From assembly GCA_001604045.1 (NCBI GenBank), contig LVAN01000021.1:29234-93233 (forward strand): a DNA stretch of 64,000 bases. The letters are read 5' to 3'. The notes beneath the pieces were generated by a model. The model was not told the DNA's origin. It did no database searches and was given only the letters and a program-made list of their open reading frames with translations. This document shows, one piece after another, positions 1 through 10,575 of this stretch. Origin of the DNA: Clostridiales bacterium Firm_08. GTDB lineage: Bacteria > Bacillota > Clostridia > Oscillospirales > QAKW01. The translations under genes and the position numbers were made by a program. The number at the start of each line of letters is the position of its first letter. Position 1 is the stretch's first letter.

Positions 1-501
1 CTGCGCAGGCGGATCAAGGATATTTATTATTCCGTTTCCGCCACAACGCGGGCGCCCCGCAAAAATGAAACAGAGGGTGTTGATTATTTTTACATCAGCA
101 AATCCGAATTTGAGGATCTGATTCGCACGGACAGCGTGCTGGAATACACGGAATACTGCGGCAACTATTACGGAACACCAAAAAAAGAAGTTGATAAGAT
201 GCTTTCTCTCGGTAAGATCGTTTTGCTTGAGATCGAAACGTGCGGCGCGCTGCAGGTGATCGAAAAATGTAAAGAGGCGGTCTCCGTCTTTATCCTGCCG
301 CCGTCGTTCGAGGAACTCAGAAACCGTCTGACCGCTCGCAGCACCGAGCCGCCGGAGGTCGTAGAGTCCCGGCTTGAAAAGGCGAAATGGGAGATAGAAC
401 AGTCAGTCAAATATCAGTATAGGGTGATAAACGATACGGTGGAAAACGCTGTATCCTCGATCATAGATATCATCAATGAAAACAGAAAATCGGAGGAATG
501 A
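1..501 (+). CDS. gmk: Guanylate kinase, 5'-truncated by window edge
   Basis: Frame open from base 1 (LRRRIKDIYYSVSATTRAPRKNETEGVDYFYISKSEFEDL...), typical Gmk; followed by rpoZ. Confidence 0.93.
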   Translation: MRRRIKDIYYSVSATTRAPRKNETEGVDYFYISKSEFEDLIRTDSVLEYTEYCGNYYGTPKKEVDKMLSLGKIVLLEIETCGALQVIEKCKEAVSVFILPPSFEELRNRLTARSTEPPEVVESRLEKAKWEIEQSVKYQYRVINDTVENAVSSIIDIINENRKSEE

Positions 502-504
502 ATT

Positions 505-705
505 ATGCTTTATCCCGCAGTCACAGATTTGGAAAAAACCACCAAAAGCCGCTATGGGCTTGTGATCCTCACCGCAAAAAGAGCGCGTCAGCTGGCGGAG
601 ACGAGCGAGGCCAACGGCGTTCCGATGTCGGAGAAACCCATCAAGCAAGCGATCCTTGATATCGCGGACGGCAAGGTGCGTTGTAAAGATCCTGACGAAG
701 AATAA
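505..705 (+). CDS. rpoZ: DNA-directed RNA polymerase omega subunit
   Basis: 66 aa, KSRYGLVILTAKRARQLAE omega signature; gmk-rpoZ-priA synteny. Confidence 0.9.
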   Translation: MLYPAVTDLEKTTKSRYGLVILTAKRARQLAETSEANGVPMSEKPIKQAILDIADGKVRCKDPDEE

Positions 706-717
706 GGACGTGTAGAG

Positions 718-3135
718 ATGGCTCTGGTCGTTCGTGTGGCGATCGCCGATATTGTTGAAAAGATCGACAAACCGTACGATTATATTTGCCGGATCCCTGT
801 GGATGATCCGGTCGGACGCCGTGCGCTCGTGCCGTTTGGAAACGCGGACACACCCCGGAAATGTCTGATCGTTGACAAATTTGAAACTGACGATGTTTCA
901 AATCTCAAAACATTGATCACATTTGTAGACGACGCGCCGGTCGTTGACAGCGAGAGGATAGATCTGCTGTTTTTCCTGAAAGAGCGTTATTTTATCACGC
1001 TTTACGGTGCGCTTAAATGTCTGCTGCCGCCGGCAATGGATCCGAAAATCCGGAAACAGTATTCCTACGCGGGCGGAGCGTATGATGAAAAATATCGACC
1101 GGTCGTTGACTTTTGCCTTAAAAAAAAGAAACCGGTCGCGCCGGATAAGTTCCCGGCGGATCTTATCCCGCTTGTTCGCCAGGCGATCGATGACGGTGTT
1201 TTGTCGGAAGTCATTACATCGTCGGGGCTTATGGGGGATCTTTCCGAAAAAATGATCTCTCTTGCCGTTCCGCCGGAGCAGGCGGACGGGTATATCTGTG
1301 ATCTGCCGAAGCGATATCAGGCGCAGGCGGATATCCTTGCGATGCTGATCGATACGCCCATCGTTTCCGTCAAGGAACTCATGTATATGACGGGGTGCGG
1401 TTTGTCATCTGTCAAAACATTGGAGAAAAAAGGCCTTATCACTTTATTTCGGCAGAGCGTTCCGAGGGAACCGTATGGTAAGCTGCCGAAAAAGATCGAC
1501 CACAGCGCTGTACCTCTCAATGCGGAGCAGCAGAAAGTCGTTGATGACATCATAGCGTCAATGGACAAGGGCGCGTCTACTCACTTGCTGTTCGGTGTGA
1601 CCGGCAGCGGCAAGACGAACGTATATATGAGCCTGATTCGCCAAACGCTTTCACGAGGCAAAAGCGCTATGTTCCTCGTGCCGGAGATTTCGCTGACGCC
1701 GCAGACATTGTCAAGGTTTTACGCGCGGTTCGGCGATGAGGTCGCCGTTATCCACAGCGGCCTTTCCAGAGGGCAGCGGCTGGATGAATGGAAAAAGATC
1801 CGGGACGGGAAAGCCCGTATCGTCGTTGGGACGCGCAGCGCCGTATTCGCGCCTGTAAAAAACCTCGGTATCATCATTATGGATGAGGAACACGAGGCGA
1901 GTTACAAATCAGAGGCGGCGCCGAGATTTCACGCGAGAGATATCGCGAAATACTTGTGCGCCCGCTTTTTGGCGCCTCTTGTGCTCGGATCCGCGACGCC
2001 GTGTATCGAGTCATACCGGGCGGCGGAGACCGGTAAATATATATTACATACACTGAAAACACGCGTCAATCATCAGCCGCTCCCCACAGTGGAGATGGTT
2101 GATATGCGCGAGGAGGAACAAAGCGAAGGCCTTCCCGTTATCAGCGCTTCATTGCGGGAAAAGATCCAAAAGGCCGTCGATCATAAAAAACAGGTCATTC
2201 TGTTTTTGAACAGAAGAGGCGCGCATACGATGGTAGCGTGCCGCAAATGCGGGTACGTACTGCGCTGCCCGAATTGCGGGATCACCATGACGTACCACTC
2301 CGCCAATCAAAGGTGTATCTGCCATTTCTGTTCGTACAGTGTTCCGGCGGTCCGTGAATGTCCGCAGTGTAAAGACCGCAACATCCGCATGTCGGGTGTC
2401 GGTGTTCAGCACGTTGAGGAAAAATTGCGGGAAATGTTCCCGCAGGTCGGCATCCTGCGTATGGATATGGACACGGTCACCGGTTATATCAGTTATCATA
2501 CAAAACTTGATGATTTTGCCAGGGGGAAATATCAGATCCTTTTAGGGACGCAAATGGTGGCGAAAGGACTCGATTTTCCGAATGTAACGCTGGTGGGCGT
2601 TTTGCAGGCGGATCAATCGCTTTACTTTGAAGATTTCCGGGCGGGGGAGAGGACTTTTTCTCTTTTGACGCAGGTGTGCGGCAGATCGGGACGCTCGGAG
2701 GACGCTGGCACCGCGGTGATCCAGACGTATTGCCCGGATCACGAGGTCCTGCGATACGCGAAAGAACAGGATTATCTTTCTTTTTACAAATATGAGATCG
2801 CGTTCCGTAAGGCGGTGACATACCCGCCGTTCTGCGATCTGGCGCTTTTTTCAATTTTCGGAAAGAACGCTGACCTGGCGATGGACGCGGCGAAAGCGTT
2901 GTTTTCCTCTCTTGAGAAACACGCCGCTACCGACGCGGCGGACATACCGCTTCGTTTGCTTCGTCCGACCGTACCGAAAATCGAAAGGATCAATGAAAAA
3001 TACAGGACCCAGTTGATCGTCAAATGTAAGAATTCAAAAAAATTACGGGATATCATACGTTGCTCGATGGCAGAGATCAGGCAAAAGTTTTCTGTCAACA
3101 TCAACGTTGATCTGTATCCGGTCACGTTTTTTTAG
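718..3135 (+). CDS. priA: Primosomal protein N' (replication restart helicase PriA)
   Basis: Walker A GVTGSGKTNVY, DEEH box, zinc-binding Cys pairs (CRKCGYVLRCPNCG...CHFCSY...CPQC). Confidence 0.97.
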   Translation: MALVVRVAIADIVEKIDKPYDYICRIPVDDPVGRRALVPFGNADTPRKCLIVDKFETDDVSNLKTLITFVDDAPVVDSERIDLLFFLKERYFITLYGALKCLLPPAMDPKIRKQYSYAGGAYDEKYRPVVDFCLKKKKPVAPDKFPADLIPLVRQAIDDGVLSEVITSSGLMGDLSEKMISLAVPPEQADGYICDLPKRYQAQADILAMLIDTPIVSVKELMYMTGCGLSSVKTLEKKGLITLFRQSVPREPYGKLPKKIDHSAVPLNAEQQKVVDDIIASMDKGASTHLLFGVTGSGKTNVYMSLIRQTLSRGKSAMFLVPEISLTPQTLSRFYARFGDEVAVIHSGLSRGQRLDEWKKIRDGKARIVVGTRSAVFAPVKNLGIIIMDEEHEASYKSEAAPRFHARDIAKYLCARFLAPLVLGSATPCIESYRAAETGKYILHTLKTRVNHQPLPTVEMVDMREEEQSEGLPVISASLREKIQKAVDHKKQVILFLNRRGAHTMVACRKCGYVLRCPNCGITMTYHSANQRCICHFCSYSVPAVRECPQCKDRNIRMSGVGVQHVEEKLREMFPQVGILRMDMDTVTGYISYHTKLDDFARGKYQILLGTQMVAKGLDFPNVTLVGVLQADQSLYFEDFRAGERTFSLLTQVCGRSGRSEDAGTAVIQTYCPDHEVLRYAKEQDYLSFYKYEIAFRKAVTYPPFCDLALFSIFGKNADLAMDAAKALFSSLEKHAATDAADIPLRLLRPTVPKIERINEKYRTQLIVKCKNSKKLRDIIRCSMAEIRQKFSVNINVDLYPVTFF

Positions 3136-3143
3136 GAGGCAGT

Positions 3144-3611
3144 ATGGCGTATAGAAATATAGTAAAAAACGATATGACCTTTCTGACAAAAAAATCAAGA
3201 GAGGTCGATCGTTTTGATGATAAACTGAAAACGCTTGTTGAGGATATGAAAGAGACGCTGACGCGGGAACAGGGCGTTGGTCTGGCCGCGCCGCAGGTCG
3301 GCGTACTGCGCCGCCTGTTCATCGTTGATTTCGGTGAGGAAGACAAGCATGATTTCCAGGTGTTCATCAATCCCGTTATCGTAAAGAAAAAAGGAAAAAA
3401 CCGTGATTATCAGGAGGGGTGTCTTTCATTTCCCGGAAGGCTGTTTTCCGTGGAACGTCCGGATATCGTTAAGATCAAGGCGCAGGATACGGACGGAAAG
3501 GAATTTACGGCGGAGTTCAGTGATTTCAAAGCACGCGCCATCATGCATGAAAACGATCATCTCAATGGCGTTGTGATCCCGATGATCGGTGAGGAAGAAG
3601 AAAAAGAATGA
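3144..3611 (+). CDS. def: Peptide deformylase
   Basis: GVGLAAPQVG, EGCLSFPG and HENDHLNG (HExxH-like) motifs. Confidence 0.96.
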   Translation: MAYRNIVKNDMTFLTKKSREVDRFDDKLKTLVEDMKETLTREQGVGLAAPQVGVLRRLFIVDFGEEDKHDFQVFINPVIVKKKGKNRDYQEGCLSFPGRLFSVERPDIVKIKAQDTDGKEFTAEFSDFKARAIMHENDHLNGVVIPMIGEEEEKE

Positions 3612-4534
3612 TCCGTATAATGTTTATGGGCACACCGGATTTTGCCGTACCGACGCTGGAGGCACTGATCGAAAAGCACGATGTCGTATGCGTCGTTTCC
3701 CAGCCTGATCGCCCGAAAGGACGCGGACATAAAACGCAGCCCACCGCGACAAAAGAGACAGCCCTTCGCCGCGGCATTCCCGTGGAACAGCCTCTCACTC
3801 TTAAGGACGACGCTTTTAAGGGTACATTGGAGAAATATCATCCCGATATGATCGTAGTGGCGGCGTTCGGGCGGATCCTGCCGGAATATGTTCTGCGGTA
3901 TCCGAAATATGGATGTATAAACGTACACGGATCTGTTCTGCCGAAGTACCGAGGCGCCGCGCCCATTCAGTGGGCGGTGCTGAACGGTGAGACGGAAACC
4001 GGCGTCACCATCATGCATATGGCGCGCGAACTGGATGCCGGAGATATCATTTCTATCAAAAAAACAAACATTCTTCCGGCGGAGACGAGCGGGGAACTTT
4101 TTGACAGATTGAGCCGTCTCGGCGCGGAGGCGCTGATGGAAGTCATTGACAGCATTCGCGATGGTTCCGCGCCGCGCGTGCCGCAAAATGACGCGGAGGC
4201 GACTTATGCGCCTATGATCGATAAAAAGATGGCGCTTCTTGATTTTTCAATGCCCGCGGATCGTTTTGAACGCTTTGTAAGAGGGCTTGATCCATGGCCT
4301 GTCGCTTCCGTTGGCTTCAGGGGAGAACCGGTCAAGATCCGCAAAGCGGCGCCCGGACCGACCGTAAAAGCTAAGGCGGGCACGGTGTGCGATGTCACAA
4401 AGGACGGGATCACCGTTGCCTGTTCCGACGGAGGGTCCGTATGTATCAAACAGATCCAAAAACCCGGAAAAAAGGCGATTGACGCATATGCGTTCGCGCA
4501 AGGCGAGCATATTAAGATCGGAGATGTTTTTTAG
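3608..4534 (+). CDS. fmt: Methionyl-tRNA formyltransferase
   Basis: MGTPDFAVPTLEAL, HGSVLPKYRGAAPIQWA; overlaps def stop. Confidence 0.97.
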   Translation: MIRIMFMGTPDFAVPTLEALIEKHDVVCVVSQPDRPKGRGHKTQPTATKETALRRGIPVEQPLTLKDDAFKGTLEKYHPDMIVVAAFGRILPEYVLRYPKYGCINVHGSVLPKYRGAAPIQWAVLNGETETGVTIMHMARELDAGDIISIKKTNILPAETSGELFDRLSRLGAEALMEVIDSIRDGSAPRVPQNDAEATYAPMIDKKMALLDFSMPADRFERFVRGLDPWPVASVGFRGEPVKIRKAAPGPTVKAKAGTVCDVTKDGITVACSDGGSVCIKQIQKPGKKAIDAYAFAQGEHIKIGDVF

Positions 4535-4545
4535 GAGGAGCCCTG

Positions 4546-5226
4546 ATGCAGTATTATGATCTGTATTATATGATACTTGTCGTACCCGCTATCCTTCTCT
4601 CGCTTGTGATACAGGTACATCTGAAAAGAACGTATGCAAAGTTCGAAAAGATACCGAACGCAAAGGGTTACACCGGCGCGCAGATGGCGCGGGATATCCT
4701 TCAGCACGCAAAAAGCCCTGTTGTTGTGGAAAGCATTCCGGGCACACTTTCCGATCATTTCGATCCCACGGCGCAGCGGGTCAGACTTTCTTCCGACGTT
4801 TATAACGGAACCTCTGTTGCGGCGATCGGTGTCGCGGCGCATGAATGCGGGCACGCATTGCAGTTTCAGGCGCATTACGCCCCGATGCTTGTCAGAAACG
4901 CCGTTGTAAAGATCACCAACATCAGTTCGGCGCTGATCTATCCGCTTATCCTTCTTTCCGTGATCTTACAGATCAGCGGACTTTTGAGAATCGCCGTTGT
5001 CTGTTTTTTCATTGTCTTTCTGTTCCAACTCATCACGCTTCCCGTGGAATTTGACGCCAGCAGAAGGGCGTTGAATATCATTGAAAACAGCGGTTTTTCC
5101 GAGCGGGATGTCAGCGGTGCCAAAAGTGTTCTCGGCGCTGCCGCGATGACCTATGTCGCGGCGATGCTTGTCGCGTTGATGAACTTCCTTTCTTTCCTGC
5201 TGCGCGTGCGCAGGCGCGCCAAGTGA
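4546..5226 (+). CDS. Neutral zinc metallopeptidase, YugP-type membrane protein
   Basis: HECGHALQ zinc motif, TM segments, conserved position between fmt and rsmB. Confidence 0.88.
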   Translation: MQYYDLYYMILVVPAILLSLVIQVHLKRTYAKFEKIPNAKGYTGAQMARDILQHAKSPVVVESIPGTLSDHFDPTAQRVRLSSDVYNGTSVAAIGVAAHECGHALQFQAHYAPMLVRNAVVKITNISSALIYPLILLSVILQISGLLRIAVVCFFIVFLFQLITLPVEFDASRRALNIIENSGFSERDVSGAKSVLGAAAMTYVAAMLVALMNFLSFLLRVRRRAK

Positions 5227-6485
5227 TGTCCGCACGTCAGGTCGCACTGGATCTTTTGATCCGCGTGGACCGGGAAAAAAGTTATCCGAATATTTTACTG
5301 GCGGAGCGGCTTTCCGTCTTGCCGGAAGCGCGGGACCGTTCGTTTTGCACAGAACTTGTCTGCGGCGTGACGGAACGAAAGATCACTCTGGATTACCATA
5401 TCGCGAACTGCCTTTCCATGCCTTTTAGGAAACTTCATATCGTCACACGAAACATACTTCGACTCGGAACGTATCAGATCCTCTTTATGAACGTTCCCGC
5501 GTCCGCCGCCTGCAACACATCGGTGGATCTCGCGAAGAAAAACGGTCAGGCAAGGTCCGCGGGACTTGTCAACGCAATTCTCAGAAAACTTGCCGTAACC
5601 CGGGAAACGCTGACTGTATTTGACGAAGATCCTGTCAGGTATCTTTCCATTCTGTATTCTGTCGATCCGTCGATCATATCGCTTCTCATAAAACAGTACG
5701 GTCAGGAATTCACGGAGGCGTATTTTACCGCTTTACAGAACAAACCGAAGGATCGCTCTGTGATCGCCGTTAATGTACTGCTCACGACCGGTGAGGAACT
5801 TCGCGGGAGACTTGCCGATGAAGGCGTATCGGCGGAAATGATCCATGACGATCTCATGGAGATCCGTTTTACCGGCAGGATCGAGGATCTCTCCTCTTAC
5901 CGGGAAGGACTTTTCCACTTTATCGGCAGAGAATCGTATGAAGCGATCGGGATGCTCGATGTGACGCCCGGACAAAATGTGATGGATTGCTGCAGCGCAC
6001 CGGGCGGAAAGACATTTCTGATGGCGTACAGAATGAAAAACAAGGGCGAGATCCTCGCCGTGGATATACATAAAAACAAGATCCGCCGTATGGAGGAACA
6101 AGCGGCGCGTCTGAAAATCCAAAATATACGTTTTCTGACCGCGGATGCTTCTCATTTCATGCCGGAACTTGAAGATCGCTTTGACAGAGTCCTTTGCGAC
6201 GTGCCTTGCAGCGGGCTCGGTATGATCGCGAAAAAGCCGGATATCCGCTATAAATCGATGGAGGATCTTTCTCTGATCGACGTGCAGCGTGATATCCTCA
6301 AAAACGCGCTTCGATACGTAAAACCGGAGGGTGCGGTTCTGTATTCAACCTGTACGGTCAACGATGAAGAAAACGGGCAGGCTGTCCGAAGCGTTTGCGG
6401 CGAGTATAAGATCAATGACCGACTGTTTTTACCGCAGACAGACGGTACTGACGGTTTTTATGCGGCACGGATCGAGAAAAAATGA
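5226..6485 (+). CDS. rsmB: 16S rRNA (cytosine-C5)-methyltransferase RsmB with NusB-like N-terminus
   Basis: CCSAPGGKTFLMA, VLCDVPCSGLGMIAKKPDIRY; ORF track begins one codon earlier at a GTG. Confidence 0.95.
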   Translation: MSARQVALDLLIRVDREKSYPNILLAERLSVLPEARDRSFCTELVCGVTERKITLDYHIANCLSMPFRKLHIVTRNILRLGTYQILFMNVPASAACNTSVDLAKKNGQARSAGLVNAILRKLAVTRETLTVFDEDPVRYLSILYSVDPSIISLLIKQYGQEFTEAYFTALQNKPKDRSVIAVNVLLTTGEELRGRLADEGVSAEMIHDDLMEIRFTGRIEDLSSYREGLFHFIGRESYEAIGMLDVTPGQNVMDCCSAPGGKTFLMAYRMKNKGEILAVDIHKNKIRRMEEQAARLKIQNIRFLTADASHFMPELEDRFDRVLCDVPCSGLGMIAKKPDIRYKSMEDLSLIDVQRDILKNALRYVKPEGAVLYSTCTVNDEENGQAVRSVCGEYKINDRLFLPQTDGTDGFYAARIEKK

Positions 6486-7522
6486 TCGATTTAAAATCCA
6501 AAAATTTACAAGAACTGTGTGAATTCGTCACAAAGCTCAGCTATCCTAAATACAGAGCGGAGCAGCTTTTCAGGCGGATCCACGCCAGAGGCGCGCGTTC
6601 TTTTGACGAAATGACGGATCTGCCCAGGGAAATGATCTCGTATTTAAAAGAAAACGCCCGCATTTCCTTTGTGGAAACGGAACGCAAACTTACTTCGTCG
6701 TCGGACGGTACAGTGAAATATCTGTATCGCCTGCATGACGGCCACTTTGTGGAAACTGTTGTTATGAAATATCATCACGGATATTCCGTCTGTCTTTCTA
6801 CGCAGGTCGGCTGCCGTATGGGGTGCGCGTTCTGTCAATCCACCAAGGGCGGCAAGGTACGGGATCTCGCTCCGTCCGAGATCATCGATCAAATGATGTT
6901 CGCGGAGAGAGACCTTGATATAAGGATCGGTAATATCGTCCTGATGGGCATCGGAGAACCGCTGGATAATTTTGAAAACGTGATACGTTTTTTGGAACTT
7001 GTCGGTCATCCCAAAGGGCAAAATATCGGATATCGCCACATCTCGCTGTCCACCTGCGGTCTTGTCCCGAAAATATATCAGCTTGCCGAATACGACTTTC
7101 CCATTACACTTTCCGTTTCTTTGCACGCGCCGTTTGACGATATGAGAAACAAAATAATGCCTGTCAATCGAAAGTATGACATCAGCGCGCTTATGCGGGC
7201 GGTATTCGATTATCAAAAGATCACAAACCGCCGTGTTTCGTTTGAATATACGCTGATCCGCGGTATGAACGATACAAGGGAATGCGCCGCGCAGCTTGTA
7301 AAATTGCTGCGGGGAAGGCTTTGCCATGTAAACCTGATCCCGGTCAATAAGATACAAAATGAACGATTTGACGCTTCAGACAGACGCCATATCGCGGCAT
7401 TTCAGGAGTATCTTACGCAGCGCGGCGTAAACGCGACGGTGCGTCGAACGCTTGGCGCGGATATTTCCGCCTCTTGCGGACAACTCCGAAGCGATCAACT
7501 TGAAAAGGAGGGGACCTCTTGA
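6482..7522 (+). CDS. rlmN: 23S rRNA/tRNA adenine-C2 methyltransferase (radical SAM)
   Basis: CRMGCAFCQS CX3CX2C motif, GIGEPLDN. Confidence 0.97.
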   Translation: MIDLKSKNLQELCEFVTKLSYPKYRAEQLFRRIHARGARSFDEMTDLPREMISYLKENARISFVETERKLTSSSDGTVKYLYRLHDGHFVETVVMKYHHGYSVCLSTQVGCRMGCAFCQSTKGGKVRDLAPSEIIDQMMFAERDLDIRIGNIVLMGIGEPLDNFENVIRFLELVGHPKGQNIGYRHISLSTCGLVPKIYQLAEYDFPITLSVSLHAPFDDMRNKIMPVNRKYDISALMRAVFDYQKITNRRVSFEYTLIRGMNDTRECAAQLVKLLRGRLCHVNLIPVNKIQNERFDASDRRHIAAFQEYLTQRGVNATVRRTLGADISASCGQLRSDQLEKEGTS

Positions 7523-8241
7523 TCACCGCAGCTTTGTCGAATATCGGAAAGATACGAAAAGAAAATCAGGATGCTTACGCTGTCAGGCGGGTATCGGACG
7601 ATATCGTGTTCGCGGTCGTGTGCGACGGAATGGGCGGCGCGAACGGCGGCAGTATCGCGAGCCATATGGCGTGCGATTCACTGATGGAGGTTCTTGAAAA
7701 GAATTTCCGTTCCCGCGGCGACATACGCGGGATCATCCGAAAAGCCGTCAACCACGCGAACAGCATCGTTTTCGACGCGTCACTTAACGATCCTACCCTC
7801 AGCGGCATGGGAACGACGATGGTCCTTGCGATCGTTAATGGCGACGATCTGTATATCGCCAACGTCGGCGACAGCCGCGCGTATCTTTTGACAAATGACG
7901 CTCTTACTCAGATATCTACCGATCATTCAGCGGTACAGGAACTGGTCGATCTGGGCAAGATCACGAAAGAGGAGGCACGTGTGCATCCTCAGAAAAATCT
8001 GATCACGCGCGCGATCGGGGTGGATGATTTTGTAAAATTCGATTTTTATTCCTACCCGCTCGAAAAGAGTGATATCGTGCTGCTGTGCAGCGACGGTCTT
8101 TCCAATTTCTGCGGGGATGAGACGCTGAAAGATATACTGGGATCCGGCAAGGAGCCGGAAGCCGTCGTGCGGGATCTTGTGGATCACGCAAACGAGGAAG
8201 GCGGCAGAGATAACATTACAGCGCTTATCATCAAGCGCTGA
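7519..8241 (+). CDS. prpC: PP2C-family serine/threonine phosphatase (PrpC/Stp type)
   Basis: CDGMGGANGG, NVGDSRAYL, SDGLSNF; TTG start; directly upstream of PASTA kinase. Confidence 0.95.
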   Translation: MITAALSNIGKIRKENQDAYAVRRVSDDIVFAVVCDGMGGANGGSIASHMACDSLMEVLEKNFRSRGDIRGIIRKAVNHANSIVFDASLNDPTLSGMGTTMVLAIVNGDDLYIANVGDSRAYLLTNDALTQISTDHSAVQELVDLGKITKEEARVHPQKNLITRAIGVDDFVKFDFYSYPLEKSDIVLLCSDGLSNFCGDETLKDILGSGKEPEAVVRDLVDHANEEGGRDNITALIIKR

Positions 8242-8267
8242 CGGATATATAAAGTCGGAGGATCTAT

Positions 8268-10574
8268 ATGGAAAGGTACATAGGACAAACACTGAAAAAC
8301 CGATATACGATCAACGAGGTGATCGGCGTCGGCGGTATGGCGGTCGTTTATAAAGCGTATGATGACGTGCTCGCGCGTGATGTCGCCGTCAAAATACTTA
8401 AAGACGAATATATGCAGAATGAGGAATTCCGCCGTCGTTTTACAATGGAAAGTAAAGCGATCATTATGCTTATGCACGAAAACATCGTTGATATTTTCGA
8501 CGTATGCCTGGAAGGCGACGTTATGTTTATCGCGATGGAATTTCTTGACGGCGTGACACTGAAAGAGTATATCGATTCCGTCGGTGCCCTTGAGTGGCAT
8601 GAGGCAGCGCAGTACATCAAGCAGATCCTCTCGGCCGTACAGCACGCGCATGAAAGAGGGATCGTACACCGCGATCTGAAACCGCAGAATATCATGCTTT
8701 TGCCGGACGGGACCGTCAAGGTGATGGATTTCGGCATCGCGCGTGTGTCCGATTACGAAACGCAGTCTTTCAATGAGGAGACGATCGGCTCCGTTCACTA
8801 TATCAGTCCCGAGCAGGCAAGCGGGGATGCGCTGGACGAGCGTACCGATATCTATTCCATAGGCATCATGCTGTATCAGTTTACGACCGGATCTCTGCCG
8901 TTTGACGGTGAGAGCGCCGTTTCTGTCGCATTGATGCAGATCCGGGAACAACCGACCTTGCCGAGAGATCTCAACGGGAACATTCCCATCGGGCTTGAAC
9001 AGATCATATTGAAAGCCATTATGAAAAATCCCTCAGACCGCTACGCGGAAGCTTCGGATATGCTGACGGATATCGAGCGCATTGAGGGAAACCCCGGATA
9101 TGTGTTTCATTATGACGAGTATACGGAGCTTCCCGAAGAACCGGCGGAGCAGCCGCGGGAAGAACCGGCGGAGATCGAGGATACGGAAGAAGAAACCGTC
9201 CCGCTGACCAGGACGGAAAAGAGGAAACTTTCTACGAAACTGCCCATCATAGGCGGGCTTGCCGGAACATTTTTGCTGTTTGTTTTTCTCGGTGTTTTTA
9301 TGTTCACTTGGCCGAAAATTTTTGAGGCGAAAAAGTACGAAGTCCCTAATCTCATCGACAAAATGTATGATGATGTCATAAAGGACAAAGAGTACGAACA
9401 TTTCAATATCGTTAAAAAAGGCGAAAAATCCAGTGAAAAGAAGAAAGGAACGATCCTTTCTCAAACTGTTGAACAGTTTACGATGGTCAAGCACGGTACG
9501 ACCATTGGAGTGTATGTAAGTTCCGGCGTGCAGACGACGCCTGTGCCGGATGTGGTCGGAAAAACCGAGGAGGAAGCGAAAAACATCTTTGAAAAAGAGG
9601 GCATCCCGTTCATTTGCGAGCGCATTTACAGTGATAGCGTAGCGGAAGGGTATGTCATTCGCACCAGCATTGCGGCGGGAGACGAAGTCAATGTCGCGAC
9701 GGATTCCGTGATCATTTACGTCAGTAAGGGATCGCAATCTGACAGCGTCACCGTGCCTGATCTGGTCGGAAAAACAAAAGAAGCCGCTGAGACCGCGCTT
9801 GGCAGCGCAGGGCTTCGACTCAACGGAGATATTCAGGAGGAGTACAGCGACGATATCGAAAAAGGAAAGATCGTCCGGCAATCTCCCGCGGCGGGCCGAG
9901 AGGTAGAAAAAGGATCGTCTGTTCGTATTTATATCAGTAAAGGACCGGATCCCGCGAAAGAGGAGCAGACGGAAGCAAGCGTTTCCGTTTCGCTGATATT
10001 TGACAAGACCTATACAGACCAGACGATGACGATCTCCATCAAGCAGGGCGCTGTCATCCTGAATTCCGAAAGTGTGACCTACGCGTCCTTGCCGGACGGT
10101 CTTTGGACCTGGGTCGGCACCGCGGAGGTCGGGACCGATGTGACTGTGGTCGTGGACGGTCAGGTGCGGGATACGATCGCGCTTGCCGCCGGGATGAATC
10201 CCGCAAGTACGATCCGTCTGACGGGAGGGGCGTATGTTGAACCCGCGAAAGAGGCAAGCGTGTCGGTCACAATTCAGTTTGACGATACTTACACCGACCA
10301 GACGATGACGATCGAGATCAGCCTGGATGGTTCCGCGATCGAGACAAAAACCGTCAAATACTCGGATTTGACGGGCGGTGTTTTCGGCTGGGGCGGCAAT
10401 GCGTCTATCGGCTCCGAGATCGTCGTGTCCGTAAACGGATCCCCCGAAAAAACAATGATCGTGGGCGAAAAAGGAAATTCTATCAGCATTTCGATGACGG
10501 GGGGCGGCTATGAGCCGCCGGAAGTGCCTGTGGATCCGGCGCCTCCTGAAGAGAATGCCGGTGGGGAACAATAA
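8268..10574 (+). CDS. prkC: PASTA-domain Ser/Thr kinase (PrkC-like) with 3 PASTA repeats and a C-terminal duplicated module
   Basis: HRDLKPQNIML, DFGIA, SPEQASG; TM segment; three PASTA units; then two ~93-aa copies EASVSV..F[D]..YTDQTMTI. Confidence 0.96.
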   Translation: MERYIGQTLKNRYTINEVIGVGGMAVVYKAYDDVLARDVAVKILKDEYMQNEEFRRRFTMESKAIIMLMHENIVDIFDVCLEGDVMFIAMEFLDGVTLKEYIDSVGALEWHEAAQYIKQILSAVQHAHERGIVHRDLKPQNIMLLPDGTVKVMDFGIARVSDYETQSFNEETIGSVHYISPEQASGDALDERTDIYSIGIMLYQFTTGSLPFDGESAVSVALMQIREQPTLPRDLNGNIPIGLEQIILKAIMKNPSDRYAEASDMLTDIERIEGNPGYVFHYDEYTELPEEPAEQPREEPAEIEDTEEETVPLTRTEKRKLSTKLPIIGGLAGTFLLFVFLGVFMFTWPKIFEAKKYEVPNLIDKMYDDVIKDKEYEHFNIVKKGEKSSEKKKGTILSQTVEQFTMVKHGTTIGVYVSSGVQTTPVPDVVGKTEEEAKNIFEKEGIPFICERIYSDSVAEGYVIRTSIAAGDEVNVATDSVIIYVSKGSQSDSVTVPDLVGKTKEAAETALGSAGLRLNGDIQEEYSDDIEKGKIVRQSPAAGREVEKGSSVRIYISKGPDPAKEEQTEASVSVSLIFDKTYTDQTMTISIKQGAVILNSESVTYASLPDGLWTWVGTAEVGTDVTVVVDGQVRDTIALAAGMNPASTIRLTGGAYVEPAKEASVSVTIQFDDTYTDQTMTIEISLDGSAIETKTVKYSDLTGGVFGWGGNASIGSEIVVSVNGSPEKTMIVGEKGNSISISMTGGGYEPPEVPVDPAPPEENAGGEQ

Positions 10575-10575
10575 A

